The notes: a model not told the origin generated them from the sequence alone. DNA of 64,000 nucleotides from JABDIP01 sp965212545 (GCA_965212545.1 CBDBVB010000035.1:62001-126000); one strand, 5' to 3'. Counted from the stretch's first letter, positions 16,824-27,757 are shown. Program-made: numbers and translations.

Positions 16824-19800
16824 TTACCTCTTGACAGCGTATGCCAGGCTGCCCGCAGGGCCAATCTCTCTGTCGCCAAAACTCACTGATCCAACGGCCC
16901 CAATCCCTTTACTGATATAAGCGTCCTCAGAGACGAACCGACCCATCGGCGCCGGATCGACAACGCCCGGATTGGTACCAGCCGCAGCCCAAAATGCTCT
17001 CTCACCCTCTTCCTTCAGACGCGGCTCTTCCCTAACCATAAGTGGAGGAAGGTGCTCGGTCTCGTGCGCTGCCGTTGCTGCAACTATGTAGTTTTCCCAG
17101 TCGGGAACTTGGACGATCTGTTCTGTTGTAGTGACATAAAAGACATGCCGGCTGTCTTCGTAGAAGAACGGAGCATCCCAAACGTTCCCTAATGGATGAC
17201 AGGGCACGATGAAGTCGACATCACCAGAAGCGGTTTTGTTTCTGAATACCGGCCGCGGCAATGTCACATTCGACCAAGTACCGTCCAAACTTGGAACCCC
17301 GCGGCCGTAGTTGATCGTTAACGTATCTTGCGACGTATCCAGAGAACGGCTCCGACCCGACAAGTCGATTGCAGCCGGCTGCTGTGCTGAATCGTCTTCT
17401 CTACGCACGGGTAAGCTGTGCGTATTATAAAGAACAAACCATGATGTTCCTTGACCCGAGATCGTCACTTTCAATGCAGACCCTGATTCGGACACCGAGA
17501 GATGAATCGAGCGGTTGAAAGCGCCATCGCCACTCGGGTCGAACTCCCCCGTCAAAGTCGTAGGCCGATTAACGTCCGAAGTCTTCACTGGCTGCCACTT
17601 ACCATTGCAATACTCGCTCCAGCAGAGCACCGCCTGAATTGTTATTTTGGCTATGCCTGTGTTGATATCTGACGTTGTTAGGGCTGTCAGATCCCCGCTT
17701 GCCGAAAACGGCATTTCCCCGGTCAACGGGGCTTGTTGCAAGATGCGAAGCCAAAATAGAAATAATCGGCCTTTCCAGACCACCGGCGTCACCGGATTGT
17801 CTTCAATGTCCAGCTTGATCTGCTCCCACGGCGTCCAGACGCCGTATTCGCGACGGCGATAGAAGTATTTTCGATTACCGCCAGCAGTACGGGCCACTAT
17901 ATGAACTGTGTCACTTCCAGGGTCTGTAGTGGAATTGCTCTCGGCATAATGCATGCCGCACAGCTCCAGTTTGGCAACTTCCTCAAGCTTCGATAAGTAG
18001 TTTAGCAGCGCCATGGACGCTCGGTCTTCCGTGATATCGCTCTGGAGAAGCTCGCTCATGGCTTCCTTGAAAAAGGGCGATTGATCATCGCGCAGCTCAG
18101 GCTCCAACCAGTTTTCCGGGAACAGGAAAACCTTGCGGTTGGCCTCCCAGACTCGGTAACGGCTCATCCACTCCCACTGCTTTGCACTGATGGACGACGG
18201 CGCCACGCGCGGTTCGAGGTTCATAAGGCAGCGTTCAATAAACAGCTGAACCGACGAAAGTGCGTGGCGGATTCGTGAAGTCAGCATGCAGGACTCCATC
18301 CGGACATCCATCAGGAAATACTCGAAGAGCTTTTCCGGCGTGTCGATGTGGCGAGAAGCCGGATGGGACCGCATGTGGTGGAGGATATGCGCAACCAGAG
18401 CATCGCGCTGCACGCCGCGCATTGCATCGTTGATAGGACGAAGCACATCCAGCCACTCGTTCTCGTCATAGCGGGCACGCAGGGCAGACCGCAGGTTTCT
18501 GACAGTGGCGGCATTCGGCTCATTGGTCACCGCAACGATCAAACCGGCTGCGGGGATTTTCAGTTTCCCCACCCAAACATGGGCTTCATGGAGCCGTCGG
18601 AACGAATCGAGCTCGGCCAAGTCGGCAACGGACTTATTAAACCGAGAGAGGAGCGCGTTGAGCGAGGCGGGTTTCCACCGTGCCATGGTGAACAGCAGGC
18701 TATCGTGACTTCGCGTCGCCTCCGCCGGATCCTGAAGAATGGCCAGAAACCGCTCATCATCCGGCGACAACTCGGACTTAATCGTCGAAAAGTCGAGCAG
18801 TGCTTCCAAAGCGGCGAAAAGCTTAACGGAAGTGGCAGTGTCCGGGGTTCCCGATACCGGCAGGCTGTTAAACCAGCCTTGCCCGCCGATCTGATACTCG
18901 GGGCGGGAACCGAGATAGGCGGTCTCACTCGGCGTTAGTTTGAGTACTCTCGCCAGCGAAGCGGTTTTCAAGAACCGAACATACGCTCGATGCGATCTGT
19001 CGACCAGAACCGCTGAGTAGAGATAGCGGGCGGGGATCGTCTCCCATCCGCGACCAGCCGACTCCCAGCGGACATCGACTATGTCTTTGATGTTTTCCGC
19101 CCTGATGGAAATGGCGTGGAGGCGTCCAGCGTTCAGCTCGATGGGAGAGTTGTTGCTCCAGATGTGGCCGTCCTTGACCATTGCTATCTGTGCGCCGGCA
19201 ATCTCCAACGTCACGGTGGAATTGGGCTCCGCCTCGACCCTAATGCCGTAAGGGCCGTTCTCTGGCGCCTCCAAATACCCCCGCCAGATCGCGGAAACCT
19301 TCTGTGGGCCTGTTGGATTGCGCGGGAGTTCATTTTCGCCGTCGGCGGCGTAGGCCAAATTGGCTTCGGTATCGCTCGTTTGGTCTGGCGCGCCAGTTGC
19401 CGTCTCACGAAAGAAGAACTCTGCTGACAGGCCAACCGTTTCTATGGCGATAAAATCATCGAGCGCAGGTCGTGCAGGGTCGGTCACTCTGTGCAGGACA
19501 GCCGAATTTCCCAGGACGGCGCTGGCGAATATAGTGTCGCTCCTTGCCGCCGCACTGACTGCCTCCACCGCATGTTGACGTTTGCGCCGACGCTTTAGTT
19601 CTGGCAAGAAATTTTCCAGCAGATCGGATCGCTTCTTTTCTGCTGGTTCGTTGGAGGCGACATAGGCATCAAACAGTGGCAACAGTTCCAGGTATCGATC
19701 GAAGAATATCCTTGTTTTCTGGTGAAGTTCGTCCACCGCGTCCTTGAATGCCTGTGTCACTCCGGCCACAGCCTTCAGATCGTCGCGAGTGCTATCGCTC

Positions 19801-22800
19801 ATCACACCCGCGCTGTAGGACAGCCGTTTGCGGAGATTGTCAAAGGCAATATGCCCTGACCCGACATCCAGGATGGCCTGCTCCAGAGTTGGATGATCAT
19901 GTGTGTAAGCCACATCGGTCGATACGCTCTCGTTCAATAGACCAAAGAATGCCTCCGTCGCATCGTTGCCATAGACCAATGCCATTCTGGCATAGGCGAT
20001 CTGGCCATCCGGATCAGCCACAAGTGCAAAATCAGTTTCGATGGCATTTAGTTCGCTGCGCAAGATCCGGGAAAAATCCGGAACTTCCCTGCCCTCCGGC
20101 GCCGACCGGCCACTGATATCCTGATTCCAGATAAGGTACAGGGCCTGCGCGGGTTTCAGTGATGCGGCGCGGAGACGATGCACGAAATCGATTAGGCGCA
20201 GTATGGGTAGATCGGGAGGGTCCGGCGTGGCGAAGGGATCGATATCGGCAAACTTGGTCAAAAGGTGAAACTCGCGGACGCTGAGTCTCAGTTTGCGCGC
20301 CAGCCAACCCCGTCGGAATATTGAGCTAATATTGTCGACAGTAAGCAGCGTGTCGGCGTCGTAACCAAGTCCGTCGTTGATTTCGGCCAGTTCCGCCTCA
20401 GTAAGGACGAACGCTGCCCTCAACGTTTCGGTGTGGTCGACGAGCTTTTCGGGGCCTTCCAAGTAGTTTCCATAGCCGTCGTCTGCAAATGCCCCGCCCT
20501 CTCCCTGTGGCGACAGCCTTAGGAACATCTGCCGGTAAAATGACATCGCACCGTGCACGTCGATTGGTGCAAAACAGGCGAGCAGCGGCAGGAGATCCTT
20601 TTTCGGATTCAGTTTGAGAATATCTATCACGCGTGCAACGACGCCGAGGCGCGGTAATAGTGTCAAGAACCCCTTGTCAAGGCGCAGCACGTTAATCGCA
20701 TCGTCCGGATCGTCAGCTGCCTGATCCGGCGGATACAGGGCGGTGATCGCCTTGTCAGTCTGCTCGATGGTCCAGCCCAACTTCTTCCAAAGCCGGATAA
20801 AACGGATTAGACGCAAGAACTCAAAAGGACGGACTGGGTCATTGATTTTCGAGGGGTTCGCGTACCGGAATACCAGCTCTTCAAAGCTGCAGAGATCACC
20901 AAGCGTCACATCATCACCAGGCGCCACAGGATTGGCCAGCGTAATGAGGCCCATAATGCGGTCGTAATTGTCTTGGTTTTTCACCCACGCCTTGACGTCT
21001 CCGCCGTATTGCGACACATCGAGATGAGGTGCTAGTGCGTCATCAAACTCCTCGTCAGTTATTTTGTTATCTTTAAGCGCTTTCAGCGTCGAGATTGGAA
21101 CGCCCAAGCGCTCCAATCTCGGGATGAGGGTGGAATTGGGGTTCACGAAACGGGTCTTGAGGACTTCGATCAAATCTTCGTACGAAAGGCCTACCCTGCG
21201 CGTAAATGCTTTGGCATTTGAGAGTTCGTCGAGAACATCGGCTTCCAGTGTCTCTGCGGAATAGCCGTAAAGTTGTTGCAGAGTCAGCGTATGGTCCGTG
21301 AGCAGTCGGTACTCGGCACGGGAAAGACGAACCTCCTCCATCAGAATATCGCGCCAACCAAATTCGACAGGACGAGCCGGATCAGCCGGAGGGTCAGGAC
21401 GTTCGATATTCTCGTTTTCGCGCAGGGCCTCCATGACCCTGGGCAATGGCGCTTCGAATTTGTCGCAGTACCGGCGCAGATATTCGAGCGGCCGGTGGAA
21501 CGGCAACGGAGGAGGAAAATGCGCTCCCGCGAGGGTCGCATACGCTTCATCCCTCACATATTGCGGGTTCGCCAACAATTCCTCCGGTGTGGCGCTGTTG
21601 TCGGTGTTGTGCCCAACATAGCCCGCCAACGAAAGTCGATTATCGGCGACGTAGTATTCCAGTGCCTCGTTGACCAGATCGATATACGGCAGCGGGGTGT
21701 TTGTATTCTCGCAGGTTAGCGGCAGATGCTGGATATCGGGACGGCGCGACAACAGGACCTGCAAGGGCCTAACTTCGCTATCGTTGGGCTGTCCTGCAGT
21801 GTCCCATGCGGCTTGGTCCGCATACGGGTAAGGTGCGCCTCCGTGGTCCGCCTTCCAGTCGGCAAGGAACTCTGTCCATTGGTCGTCTGTGCGATCCAAG
21901 AACAGGAGAAGGTCAACGAGATAGGCCGCAGGGCTGAGGATCGAGCGGCAATGCTGACAATCACAGTAATCCATCTCGCCGAAAAGGCTCTCGAGCGTCG
22001 AATAGGCGATCACATCGGTTGCATTGGGGGCATGCGGGTCCGGCCCTGCGGGTTCGGGATCTAAAATCTGACCCGGGCTGTGCACACCGACCCCGGGAGC
22101 ATTGCTCGCGGTAAGATACGATACGGCGAGGTTCAGAACGGTGTTATGAACTTGCTGTGCCCTTGCGTGGATTGACCGGGCATTCGCTTCTCCACCCACT
22201 TCGCTTTTGAAGGCCCGGACAAACTCGTCCCGGTCATAACGAACCACTGCGTAAGCCGATTCGACGCCCTTCTTGAGTAGAGCGTTCATGGCGTTATCAC
22301 TGGGCGTGATCTGATAGACGCGCTGGATCCGCGTGACCTCCCGCATCACGTTCTTGTCGATTTGAAGATCATTCCGCGCGAGATATTGCTCGACCGGTTG
22401 CCGTCCGATCTCGAACTGCCCTTGATGCTCAGAGAGAAATCCATGGATGCCGTTCACGACATCATCAGGGATCGGTTGTCCTTTCCGGTCCAGCAGTGGG
22501 GTCTCACCACTTTTGACCATCTGCCCGATAATTGCCGTCGGGAAACTCAATCTTAGTTGGGCAGCCAGTAATTCGGCGTAGCGTCCACGTTTTTCGGCGT
22601 CGTTGTCTCCGGGTATGCTGGGCGGGACCGGATCGTCGGCCATCACCTCCAGCCACTGTTCCGTCCGATAGTAACCACTTGCGACCAGATCCAAGGAATT
22701 CTTAAGGCCGTTATGGCCGGATGCCTGGTGCAATCTGCGGATCAGCGGGGCATTATTGAGTGTGAGGTAGGCTAGTTGGCCGTCCAGTTTGAGACGCATT

Positions 22801-24077
22801 TCCAACTCCTCACCAAATTCACCCCTCACGGCGCTCCAGAATTCGGCCGGTTTGTCGACAAGTTGCGTATAGATCTCCGCAAAACGCTCTTGCTTTTGCG
22901 AGTCGTCCCCCAGCGAGACGGTCAACATGTCCTTCAGTGAGGAGGCCCCAATAACCGCCGGGCTATCCAGCGCTCTCTTTGCAGACAGTTTCTGATACTG
23001 CTTGATCGCGTGCGAGAGCTTTGGCTTGAAGGTGGTGGAAATGACTCCCTGCGCGATGGCCAGCTCCCATAAGGCCTTCACCGTCTTCGCGTTGGTCTGA
23101 AACAATGCAGGCTCATTGGCGGGGAGGCCCGCACGAAACAGTGCATAGAAAAGCTCTGGTCTAATCGCGACGGCTGTTTCGCCCGCTTTCGCTTTGTCAG
23201 TAAACTGATGTGCAAGGGCAATCATAGCCACCATGCGGGCATCCCAACCCGACTTGTTGGCCAAGTAGGTAATATCTTGTCGTTGCTCGTCTTCCCGGAG
23301 CTGACCGAATTGGCTGGCGCGCCCTGCACCTCGTGCAGTCTGCCCATCCAGATGTAAAGCGAGTTCAGACGTGACAATTTCGAACTCATTGGTCCGTTCC
23401 AGCTTGTACGACGGCACGATGACGTTGATCGTCTCTTCTTGACCCGCGTTGTAACGAACGTTCGAAATCGCTAGCGGCTCGCCGCCGTCTTCGGACGATA
23501 TGGCCTTGATTTGGATGTCAGGACGCTGCTTCTTTTTCTCTTTTGAAGAAACCAGGCCATAGAGGATCCGATAGCTGCCGTCGGGGTCGGTCACTTCCTC
23601 TCCTAGTCGGTCCTCTCCTCCGACATGCTTGTCAACCGCGACGACCTTCACAGAACTCAGTGCGACGCCCTGATCGGTGGACACGTGGCCGCGGACAAGA
23701 TAATTGGCTGGCTTGTCGCCATTCCTCGGCGGTTTGCCGGTGGCCACGTGGATCTTGATGTCTTCTTCGGTCCGGCCCACCTGCCAGACGGGCGTATCCG
23801 CCCTGTCGGCGACGAGTTTTCCCTTGTATTTCACCGTGAACCAAAACTTTGGGCGGTGCGCTGCGCCGAACCAATTGTGAAGATCAGATTTGCTGACCGT
23901 AAACTTGAACGCACCCGGGTGGCGCTCAGCACCGTCGCCCTCTTGGGTCCTAGTTTCGCGCGCGACGCCACGTTTTTTGCCTCCCTTTGCGTAAAGCCGA
24001 ACGACGGCGTCAACAACGCCTTCGCCGGTTACCCGATCGATCACACGGCCTTGGATAGTGTGTCTTGCCGGCGGCAT
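16824..24077 (-). CDS. Tc toxin A component, N-terminal half (TcaA-like, neuraminidase-like region)
   Basis: This protein is about 2417 residues long. I chose ATG at 24077 because AAGGAGAGG precedes it; the frame is open 69 bases further upstream. Two Ig/carboxypeptidase-regulatory-like beta domains open the protein (about 5-225: TIQGRVIDRVTGEGVVDAVV; YLVRGHVSTDQGVALSSVKV). A large helical TcA shell region follows. It includes the Tc signature CDCQHCRSILSPAAYLVDLL near 700. A PA14-like domain lies near 1560-1690 (YLEAPENGPYGIRVEAEPNS). The C-terminus continues the channel/linker region with several beta stretches. With the next gene the combined TcA is about 3500 residues, larger than Photorhabdus TcdA. 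The family inserts a TcB-TcC cocoon's toxin into target cells, best known from insects. Confidence 0.9.
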   Translation of the reverse strand: MPPARHTIQGRVIDRVTGEGVVDAVVRLYAKGGKKRGVARETRTQEGDGAERHPGAFKFTVSKSDLHNWFGAAHRPKFWFTVKYKGKLVADRADTPVWQVGRTEEDIKIHVATGKPPRNGDKPANYLVRGHVSTDQGVALSSVKVVAVDKHVGGEDRLGEEVTDPDGSYRILYGLVSSKEKKKQRPDIQIKAISSEDGGEPLAISNVRYNAGQEETINVIVPSYKLERTNEFEIVTSELALHLDGQTARGAGRASQFGQLREDEQRQDITYLANKSGWDARMVAMIALAHQFTDKAKAGETAVAIRPELFYALFRAGLPANEPALFQTNAKTVKALWELAIAQGVISTTFKPKLSHAIKQYQKLSAKRALDSPAVIGASSLKDMLTVSLGDDSQKQERFAEIYTQLVDKPAEFWSAVRGEFGEELEMRLKLDGQLAYLTLNNAPLIRRLHQASGHNGLKNSLDLVASGYYRTEQWLEVMADDPVPPSIPGDNDAEKRGRYAELLAAQLRLSFPTAIIGQMVKSGETPLLDRKGQPIPDDVVNGIHGFLSEHQGQFEIGRQPVEQYLARNDLQIDKNVMREVTRIQRVYQITPSDNAMNALLKKGVESAYAVVRYDRDEFVRAFKSEVGGEANARSIHARAQQVHNTVLNLAVSYLTASNAPGVGVHSPGQILDPEPAGPDPHAPNATDVIAYSTLESLFGEMDYCDCQHCRSILSPAAYLVDLLLFLDRTDDQWTEFLADWKADHGGAPYPYADQAAWDTAGQPNDSEVRPLQVLLSRRPDIQHLPLTCENTNTPLPYIDLVNEALEYYVADNRLSLAGYVGHNTDNSATPEELLANPQYVRDEAYATLAGAHFPPPLPFHRPLEYLRRYCDKFEAPLPRVMEALRENENIERPDPPADPARPVEFGWRDILMEEVRLSRAEYRLLTDHTLTLQQLYGYSAETLEADVLDELSNAKAFTRRVGLSYEDLIEVLKTRFVNPNSTLIPRLERLGVPISTLKALKDNKITDEEFDDALAPHLDVSQYGGDVKAWVKNQDNYDRIMGLITLANPVAPGDDVTLGDLCSFEELVFRYANPSKINDPVRPFEFLRLIRFIRLWKKLGWTIEQTDKAITALYPPDQAADDPDDAINVLRLDKGFLTLLPRLGVVARVIDILKLNPKKDLLPLLACFAPIDVHGAMSFYRQMFLRLSPQGEGGAFADDGYGNYLEGPEKLVDHTETLRAAFVLTEAELAEINDGLGYDADTLLTVDNISSIFRRGWLARKLRLSVREFHLLTKFADIDPFATPDPPDLPILRLIDFVHRLRAASLKPAQALYLIWNQDISGRSAPEGREVPDFSRILRSELNAIETDFALVADPDGQIAYARMALVYGNDATEAFFGLLNESVSTDVAYTHDHPTLEQAILDVGSGHIAFDNLRKRLSYSAGVMSDSTRDDLKAVAGVTQAFKDAVDELHQKTRIFFDRYLELLPLFDAYVASNEPAEKKRSDLLENFLPELKRRRKRQHAVEAVSAAARSDTIFASAVLGNSAVLHRVTDPARPALDDFIAIETVGLSAEFFFRETATGAPDQTSDTEANLAYAADGENELPRNPTGPQKVSAIWRGYLEAPENGPYGIRVEAEPNSTVTLEIAGAQIAMVKDGHIWSNNSPIELNAGRLHAISIRAENIKDIVDVRWESAGRGWETIPARYLYSAVLVDRSHRAYVRFLKTASLARVLKLTPSETAYLGSRPEYQIGGQGWFNSLPVSGTPDTATSVKLFAALEALLDFSTIKSELSPDDERFLAILQDPAEATRSHDSLLFTMARWKPASLNALLSRFNKSVADLAELDSFRRLHEAHVWVGKLKIPAAGLIVAVTNEPNAATVRNLRSALRARYDENEWLDVLRPINDAMRGVQRDALVAHILHHMRSHPASRHIDTPEKLFEYFLMDVRMESCMLTSRIRHALSSVQLFIERCLMNLEPRVAPSSISAKQWEWMSRYRVWEANRKVFLFPENWLEPELRDDQSPFFKEAMSELLQSDITEDRASMALLNYLSKLEEVAKLELCGMHYAESNSTTDPGSDTVHIVARTAGGNRKYFYRRREYGVWTPWEQIKLDIEDNPVTPVVWKGRLFLFWLRILQQAPLTGEMPFSASGDLTALTTSDINTGIAKITIQAVLCWSEYCNGKWQPVKTSDVNRPTTLTGEFDPSGDGAFNRSIHLSVSESGSALKVTISGQGTSWFVLYNTHSLPVRREDDSAQQPAAIDLSGRSRSLDTSQDTLTINYGRGVPSLDGTWSNVTLPRPVFRNKTASGDVDFIVPCHPLGNVWDAPFFYEDSRHVFYVTTTEQIVQVPDWENYIVAATAAHETEHLPPLMVREEPRLKEEGERAFWAAAGTNPGVVDPAPMGRFVSEDAYISKGIGAVGSVSFGDREIGPAGSLAYAVKR

Positions 24078-24840
24078 CGTCCTCTCCTTACGCTTTCTTG
24101 ACCTTAAGGAACTCCCAGAGGTCGCTCCGATTGCCAATGGGCGCACCAGATTCGTAACTGGGAATGCAGTGCCGGATGGCTGAGCGGCTCCAACTGGCCT
24201 GAAAATGAACAGCTAGTTGTCAGCCCAAGTCGCACTCCCGCATTGTCAGCACGTCCGACCGGGCCAAATCTATTTGCAGCCCTAAGTCCAAGGATCTGAT
24301 CCAGTCAGTTGACGCCGAAGCCGCGACCATGGCGCAGCCACTGCTCGATCTGAGATCGATCAGTTCCTTTATGAGATGTTCGTGGATTGCGACTGCCCTT
24401 CCGGGCATTACGCCCTCCCCTTCAAGGCGTCAGCGCGATCTGCTTCCTCTGTTGAGCAGTAAAGATCGGCCATTAGTTGGTTGCATTGATTCCGGTCAAT
24501 TCGAATTTAGGTAATCCATGTCAGAGGAGTGCTGTGCGGCGAAGGCGGGTCAGGCTCGGCGAGCGTCTTGGCGGGTCATTGTGAGGCAACTGACATCGCG
24601 GACGACAATTCGGACGCGTCTCAAGGAATGTGCATGAGATGCGTTTCTGCAGGTTCGGCTTCTTGTGATTTAGAGCGAGATTGGGCGCCGGCCGAGAGAG
24701 CATTGACTTTGGGATGATCTAGAGAATCCGTTCAACTCGATCCATTCGACAAGGTCCCACAGGGCCCGGGGCGGACTGAGCCTCAGGGCAATTGGCCCAC
24801 GGAGTTTGATAAGACAATATCCACTATCGAGGTCCAGCTC
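24078..24840. other. Divergent intergenic region between tcA and the bicupin gene
   Basis: About 760 bases without a convincing gene. It must hold the promoters of the toxin A operon (minus strand) and of the bicupin (plus strand), but no clear sigma-70 pair could be assigned. Short open frames here lack ribosome sites and family features. Confidence 0.5.
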
Positions 24841-25797
24841 ATGAATCGGATCTTCAAGCCGCGCGGCTACATCACGGTGCCGGACGGCACGAAGGTCAGC
24901 GCCTTTCTGAATGCGACTGACACCAGTCAGCCGGATGTTCCTTGGGGCGCCCTTGGGGAGGTAAGCGTTGCGTCGGGACGTATCGATGCTGGCGTATCCT
25001 CGTGGATTCACAGCCATCCCGCCGTCATGCAGATCACCTACCTGGTATCGGGGCGGCTCACGATCCGCATGATGGATGCCAGCGTTGCCGAACCCTACTC
25101 TCTAGATCTTCAGCCTGGAGAGGCCGTTCTGTCGGAACCGGACACGTTGTTTCAGTTGCAAAATACCAGCGAAACAGCGGCAGAGGTCCTGTACATCGTA
25201 TCGCCGTCCTACGTCTTCGAGATGGAGGGCGACAGAGTCATTCACGATGATGCCATTCTTGTAAGCGAGACCTGGGAAGAGCTGGAGGCCGCCAAATATG
25301 AGGTGCCCACTCTTCAGGTCACGGCATACGAAGCCACCGCAAGGCGAACTGAAGCGAAACGTCGGCTGGCTGTGCGGAAAGGACCGAAGCCGCCGCCACT
25401 ATCCGCCGAAGCGGTCCGATCGTTGCCAGCGAAGTACGACTATCTGGCCCCTGACGGCTCGAAGATCAGACTTCTGGCAGATGGTGAGCTGGGCGGCCTC
25501 GCGCATTGTGTACTTCCGGCAGGGACGGTTTCAGCGCCGGTCCACCACCGAACCGTCGAGGAGCTCTGGTATGTGTTGAAGGGCGAGGGGGAGATCTGGC
25601 GGAGCCGCGACGAGGAAGACCGAACGGACACTGTCACGGTGGGTGACTCGATCCGAATTCCGGTGGGCACGTCGTTCCAATTCCGAGCTGCCAACGCTTG
25701 CGATCTGAAGCTGCTACTGGCCACGATGCCCCCTTGGCCGGGACCGCAGGAAGCCGTGCCAACAGAGGGGAAGTGGACTCCGACGGTCAAAAGATAA
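24841..25797 (+). CDS. Bicupin (two-cupin-domain) protein
   Basis: This 318-residue soluble protein has two cupin barrels. The first (about 35-125) has SSWIHSHPAVMQITYLVSG and the later LQPGEAVLSEPDT. The second (about 200-300) has the better metal site, PVHHRTVEELWYVLKGEGEI, followed by VGDSIRIPVGTSFQFRA. The two histidines and glutamate of the second barrel could bind a metal ion; the first keeps only part of the set. GAGGT precedes the ATG at a good distance. The gene sits between the TcA genes and the small membrane proteins, but the substrate cannot be told from sequence. Possibilities include an oxygenase, an isomerase or a sugar/ligand-binding role. Confidence 0.8.
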   Translation: MNRIFKPRGYITVPDGTKVSAFLNATDTSQPDVPWGALGEVSVASGRIDAGVSSWIHSHPAVMQITYLVSGRLTIRMMDASVAEPYSLDLQPGEAVLSEPDTLFQLQNTSETAAEVLYIVSPSYVFEMEGDRVIHDDAILVSETWEELEAAKYEVPTLQVTAYEATARRTEAKRRLAVRKGPKPPPLSAEAVRSLPAKYDYLAPDGSKIRLLADGELGGLAHCVLPAGTVSAPVHHRTVEELWYVLKGEGEIWRSRDEEDRTDTVTVGDSIRIPVGTSFQFRAANACDLKLLLATMPPWPGPQEAVPTEGKWTPTVKR

Positions 25798-25979
25798 TCA
25801 TCGAGTGAATTGCCCGTAAACCTGATCGCGTCTCGCTGGGAATGGAAACAAGACAGGGCTGTCGCGGATCTTTCGGTCGTGGCCGTTAGTCGTGAGATGG
25901 AATAGGGACGCGACGGACGGGCCGAAGCTGTCAGCCAAGGAATTTCCACAAGTGTCTCGCCGACCGCTGTTTGGAGATC

Positions 25980-26627
25980 ATGATGGTGACCAGCGAATGT
26001 GAAAGAAAATTGCTGTGGAACATCTATTGTGAGCTCGGCTTGATGGAACGCAATTTGGGCGGTCTCCAAGCCCGCTATCGAGCGCTCGCTTCCACCTGGC
26101 TGCTGGCGACCCTTGCTGCGATCGGTTTCGTCTTGACCAAGGAGCTCGATGTTGCGGTCCCGGACGAGCTCATCATTGGTGCCTTGGGGATTGGCGGCAG
26201 CATCGGGATTCTCCTCTTATGGGCTGTCGATCTTCTCGTCTACCAGCGTCTCCTGGATGGCGCCTACATCGAGGGCCGAAGCTTGGAGGACGCACAGCCA
26301 TGGCTGCCGCAGGTCAGAAATAACATCAGGCGCCTTCTCGGTGGTGAAGGCATGGCGCTGCTTGCCTGGTTCTACATCGTGCCCACAGTGTTGCTGGCGG
26401 CGATTGGAGGCGTCGGTGTCCTCATCTGGAGTTTCCAGAGGGTGCCACTCATCGTCGGCACCGTCGTGGCCGTACTTTACTATGCTGCGCTCATTCTGGT
26501 CGCTTGGCTGATGCTCAAGAGAACCTCGAAGACCCCTGTGTATGGACGGGATCTCTTCTGCGAACGCCGCGATCAATATCTTGCGTTGAGGGACGCGGAA
26601 CCGCCTGGCATGCAAGGGGAAGCCTAA
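25980..26627 (+). CDS. Hypothetical four-helix membrane protein
   Basis: The protein has about 215 residues; GGAG at 25973-25976 supports the ATG at 25980 or 25983 rather than the TTG at 25971. Two helical hairpins of membrane segments are visible (STWLLATLAAIGFVL / IIGALGIGGSIGILLLWAV, and FYIVPTVLLAAIGGVGVLIW / IVGTVVAVLYYAALILVAWL). A short cytoplasmic-type charged N-terminus and C-terminal tail flank them. The layout is like SLATT or other small conflict-system membrane proteins, but no family is certain. It stands 210 bases before another membrane protein gene and could serve the toxin locus (export, immunity), which is a guess from position. Confidence 0.65.
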   Translation: MMVTSECERKLLWNIYCELGLMERNLGGLQARYRALASTWLLATLAAIGFVLTKELDVAVPDELIIGALGIGGSIGILLLWAVDLLVYQRLLDGAYIEGRSLEDAQPWLPQVRNNIRRLLGGEGMALLAWFYIVPTVLLAAIGGVGVLIWSFQRVPLIVGTVVAVLYYAALILVAWLMLKRTSKTPVYGRDLFCERRDQYLALRDAEPPGMQGEA

Positions 26628-26837
26628 CCCCGCGGCTGGAGCATGGCGCGCAACAGTTCCGGATACATCAGCATCCCCTGAGTTCGCGTCTCTTGCAGTC
26701 ACTGGTGGCTGATTCTCGGGATCGGGGATCCGAGAGGATCTTTGCTAGACCGCATCCGGCAGCCCATTCCGGCCCTGCCAGTCGGCGGAAGCTCGATGGA
26801 TCGAACTAACATCGCTTGAAGAGTTGGGAGAGAAGAT

Positions 26838-27329
26838 ATGATTGACGGAACGTCCGCCGGACAGACACCTGCCGGTATCCCGGGTTTACCAAAGGGATGG
26901 GCGATAGCGGTTCAACTGTTTGGAACCTTTGGGCTGGCCGTGTTTCTGGTGCTTTGGTACATCATCGTTCTACAGCCGAGGGAGGCAGCCAGGTTCGATC
27001 AGTTGCGTAGCTCTGTCGACGAGCTAATGGAGGTGGTGGACTATCAATACACCCTGGTTAATAGGGGTCAGGAGGAGCGCCTGTCAGATTTGCACCCTCT
27101 CGCCGTTGCCAACGAGCTTGCCGACATCGTACTCGACGTGATCGAGGCGGGAACGAGCCCCGATGAGCTAGCAGGCAACGTCGAACGGACAATGATGATC
27201 AGGACCGAGCTGTTGCCTGAGCTAAAGCGGAAAGACGGCGGCGTCAATTCGGAAATACTGGTTCACAAGGTCCGAAATATCGATACTGCGAGCCGTTTGG
27301 CGGCGATCATCGATAGAGACCACGAGTAA
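26838..27329 (+). CDS. Hypothetical single-pass membrane protein
   Basis: This 163-residue protein has one membrane segment near residues 26-48 (WAIAVQLFGTFGLAVFLVLW) followed by a cytoplasmic or periplasmic helical domain (FDQLRSSVDELMEVVDYQYT). A GGGAGAGAAG stretch precedes the ATG. The architecture (short N-terminus, one helix, coiled-coil-like tail) resembles small phage-like or signalling adaptors. No family is recognised. It follows the four-helix membrane protein on the same strand. Confidence 0.65.
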   Translation: MIDGTSAGQTPAGIPGLPKGWAIAVQLFGTFGLAVFLVLWYIIVLQPREAARFDQLRSSVDELMEVVDYQYTLVNRGQEERLSDLHPLAVANELADIVLDVIEAGTSPDELAGNVERTMMIRTELLPELKRKDGGVNSEILVHKVRNIDTASRLAAIIDRDHE

Positions 27330-27477
27330 TCGACGCGAGCAGAAATCGTGGAATTCGTTGAGGGGAAACTGCACTGTACGCTTGCCGCACAAATGATGGC
27401 GAATTAGGCGGTAATTCCGCCTGGAGAAGTTCACCAAGAAGCGTAAGAGCAACCGCACCAAGGGACAGTTTGCCTGC

Positions 27478-27666
27478 AGGACCGCTTCGATCAGGAGTTC
27501 CGCGAGCGTTACATAGAAGCCCCGCCACACCGGTGGCCTTGTCGCCGTCGACACCCTCTTCATCAGCGCCATGAAATGCTTCGGCAAGGGCTATCTGTAA
27601 TCTGCGATCGATTGTCACGCTCGCTACGCAGGCCGCCTTTGCCTCAACAAGATGCCGCCGGTCACT
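27478..27666 (+). pseudogene. Fragment of an IS481-type transposase
   Basis: Translation around 27534-27665 gives GLVAVDTLFISAMKCFGKGYL, a stop, then SAIDCHARYAGRLCLNKMPP. This matches the catalytic region of IS481-type integrases (VAVDTFFVG...GKVYLQT-IDCHSRYAWG). In-frame stops and the missing ends show it is dead. The stretch before it (27330-27477) holds similar debris without a readable frame. Confidence 0.65.
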
Positions 27667-27757
27667 GCCGAGTAATACAAAGGCTACGAGATTTTGACTC
27701 GGGGGGATTCCCTTTCGGCGTTTGGTGTGATTCAAGGCATGGCGAAGGAGATCCGCC

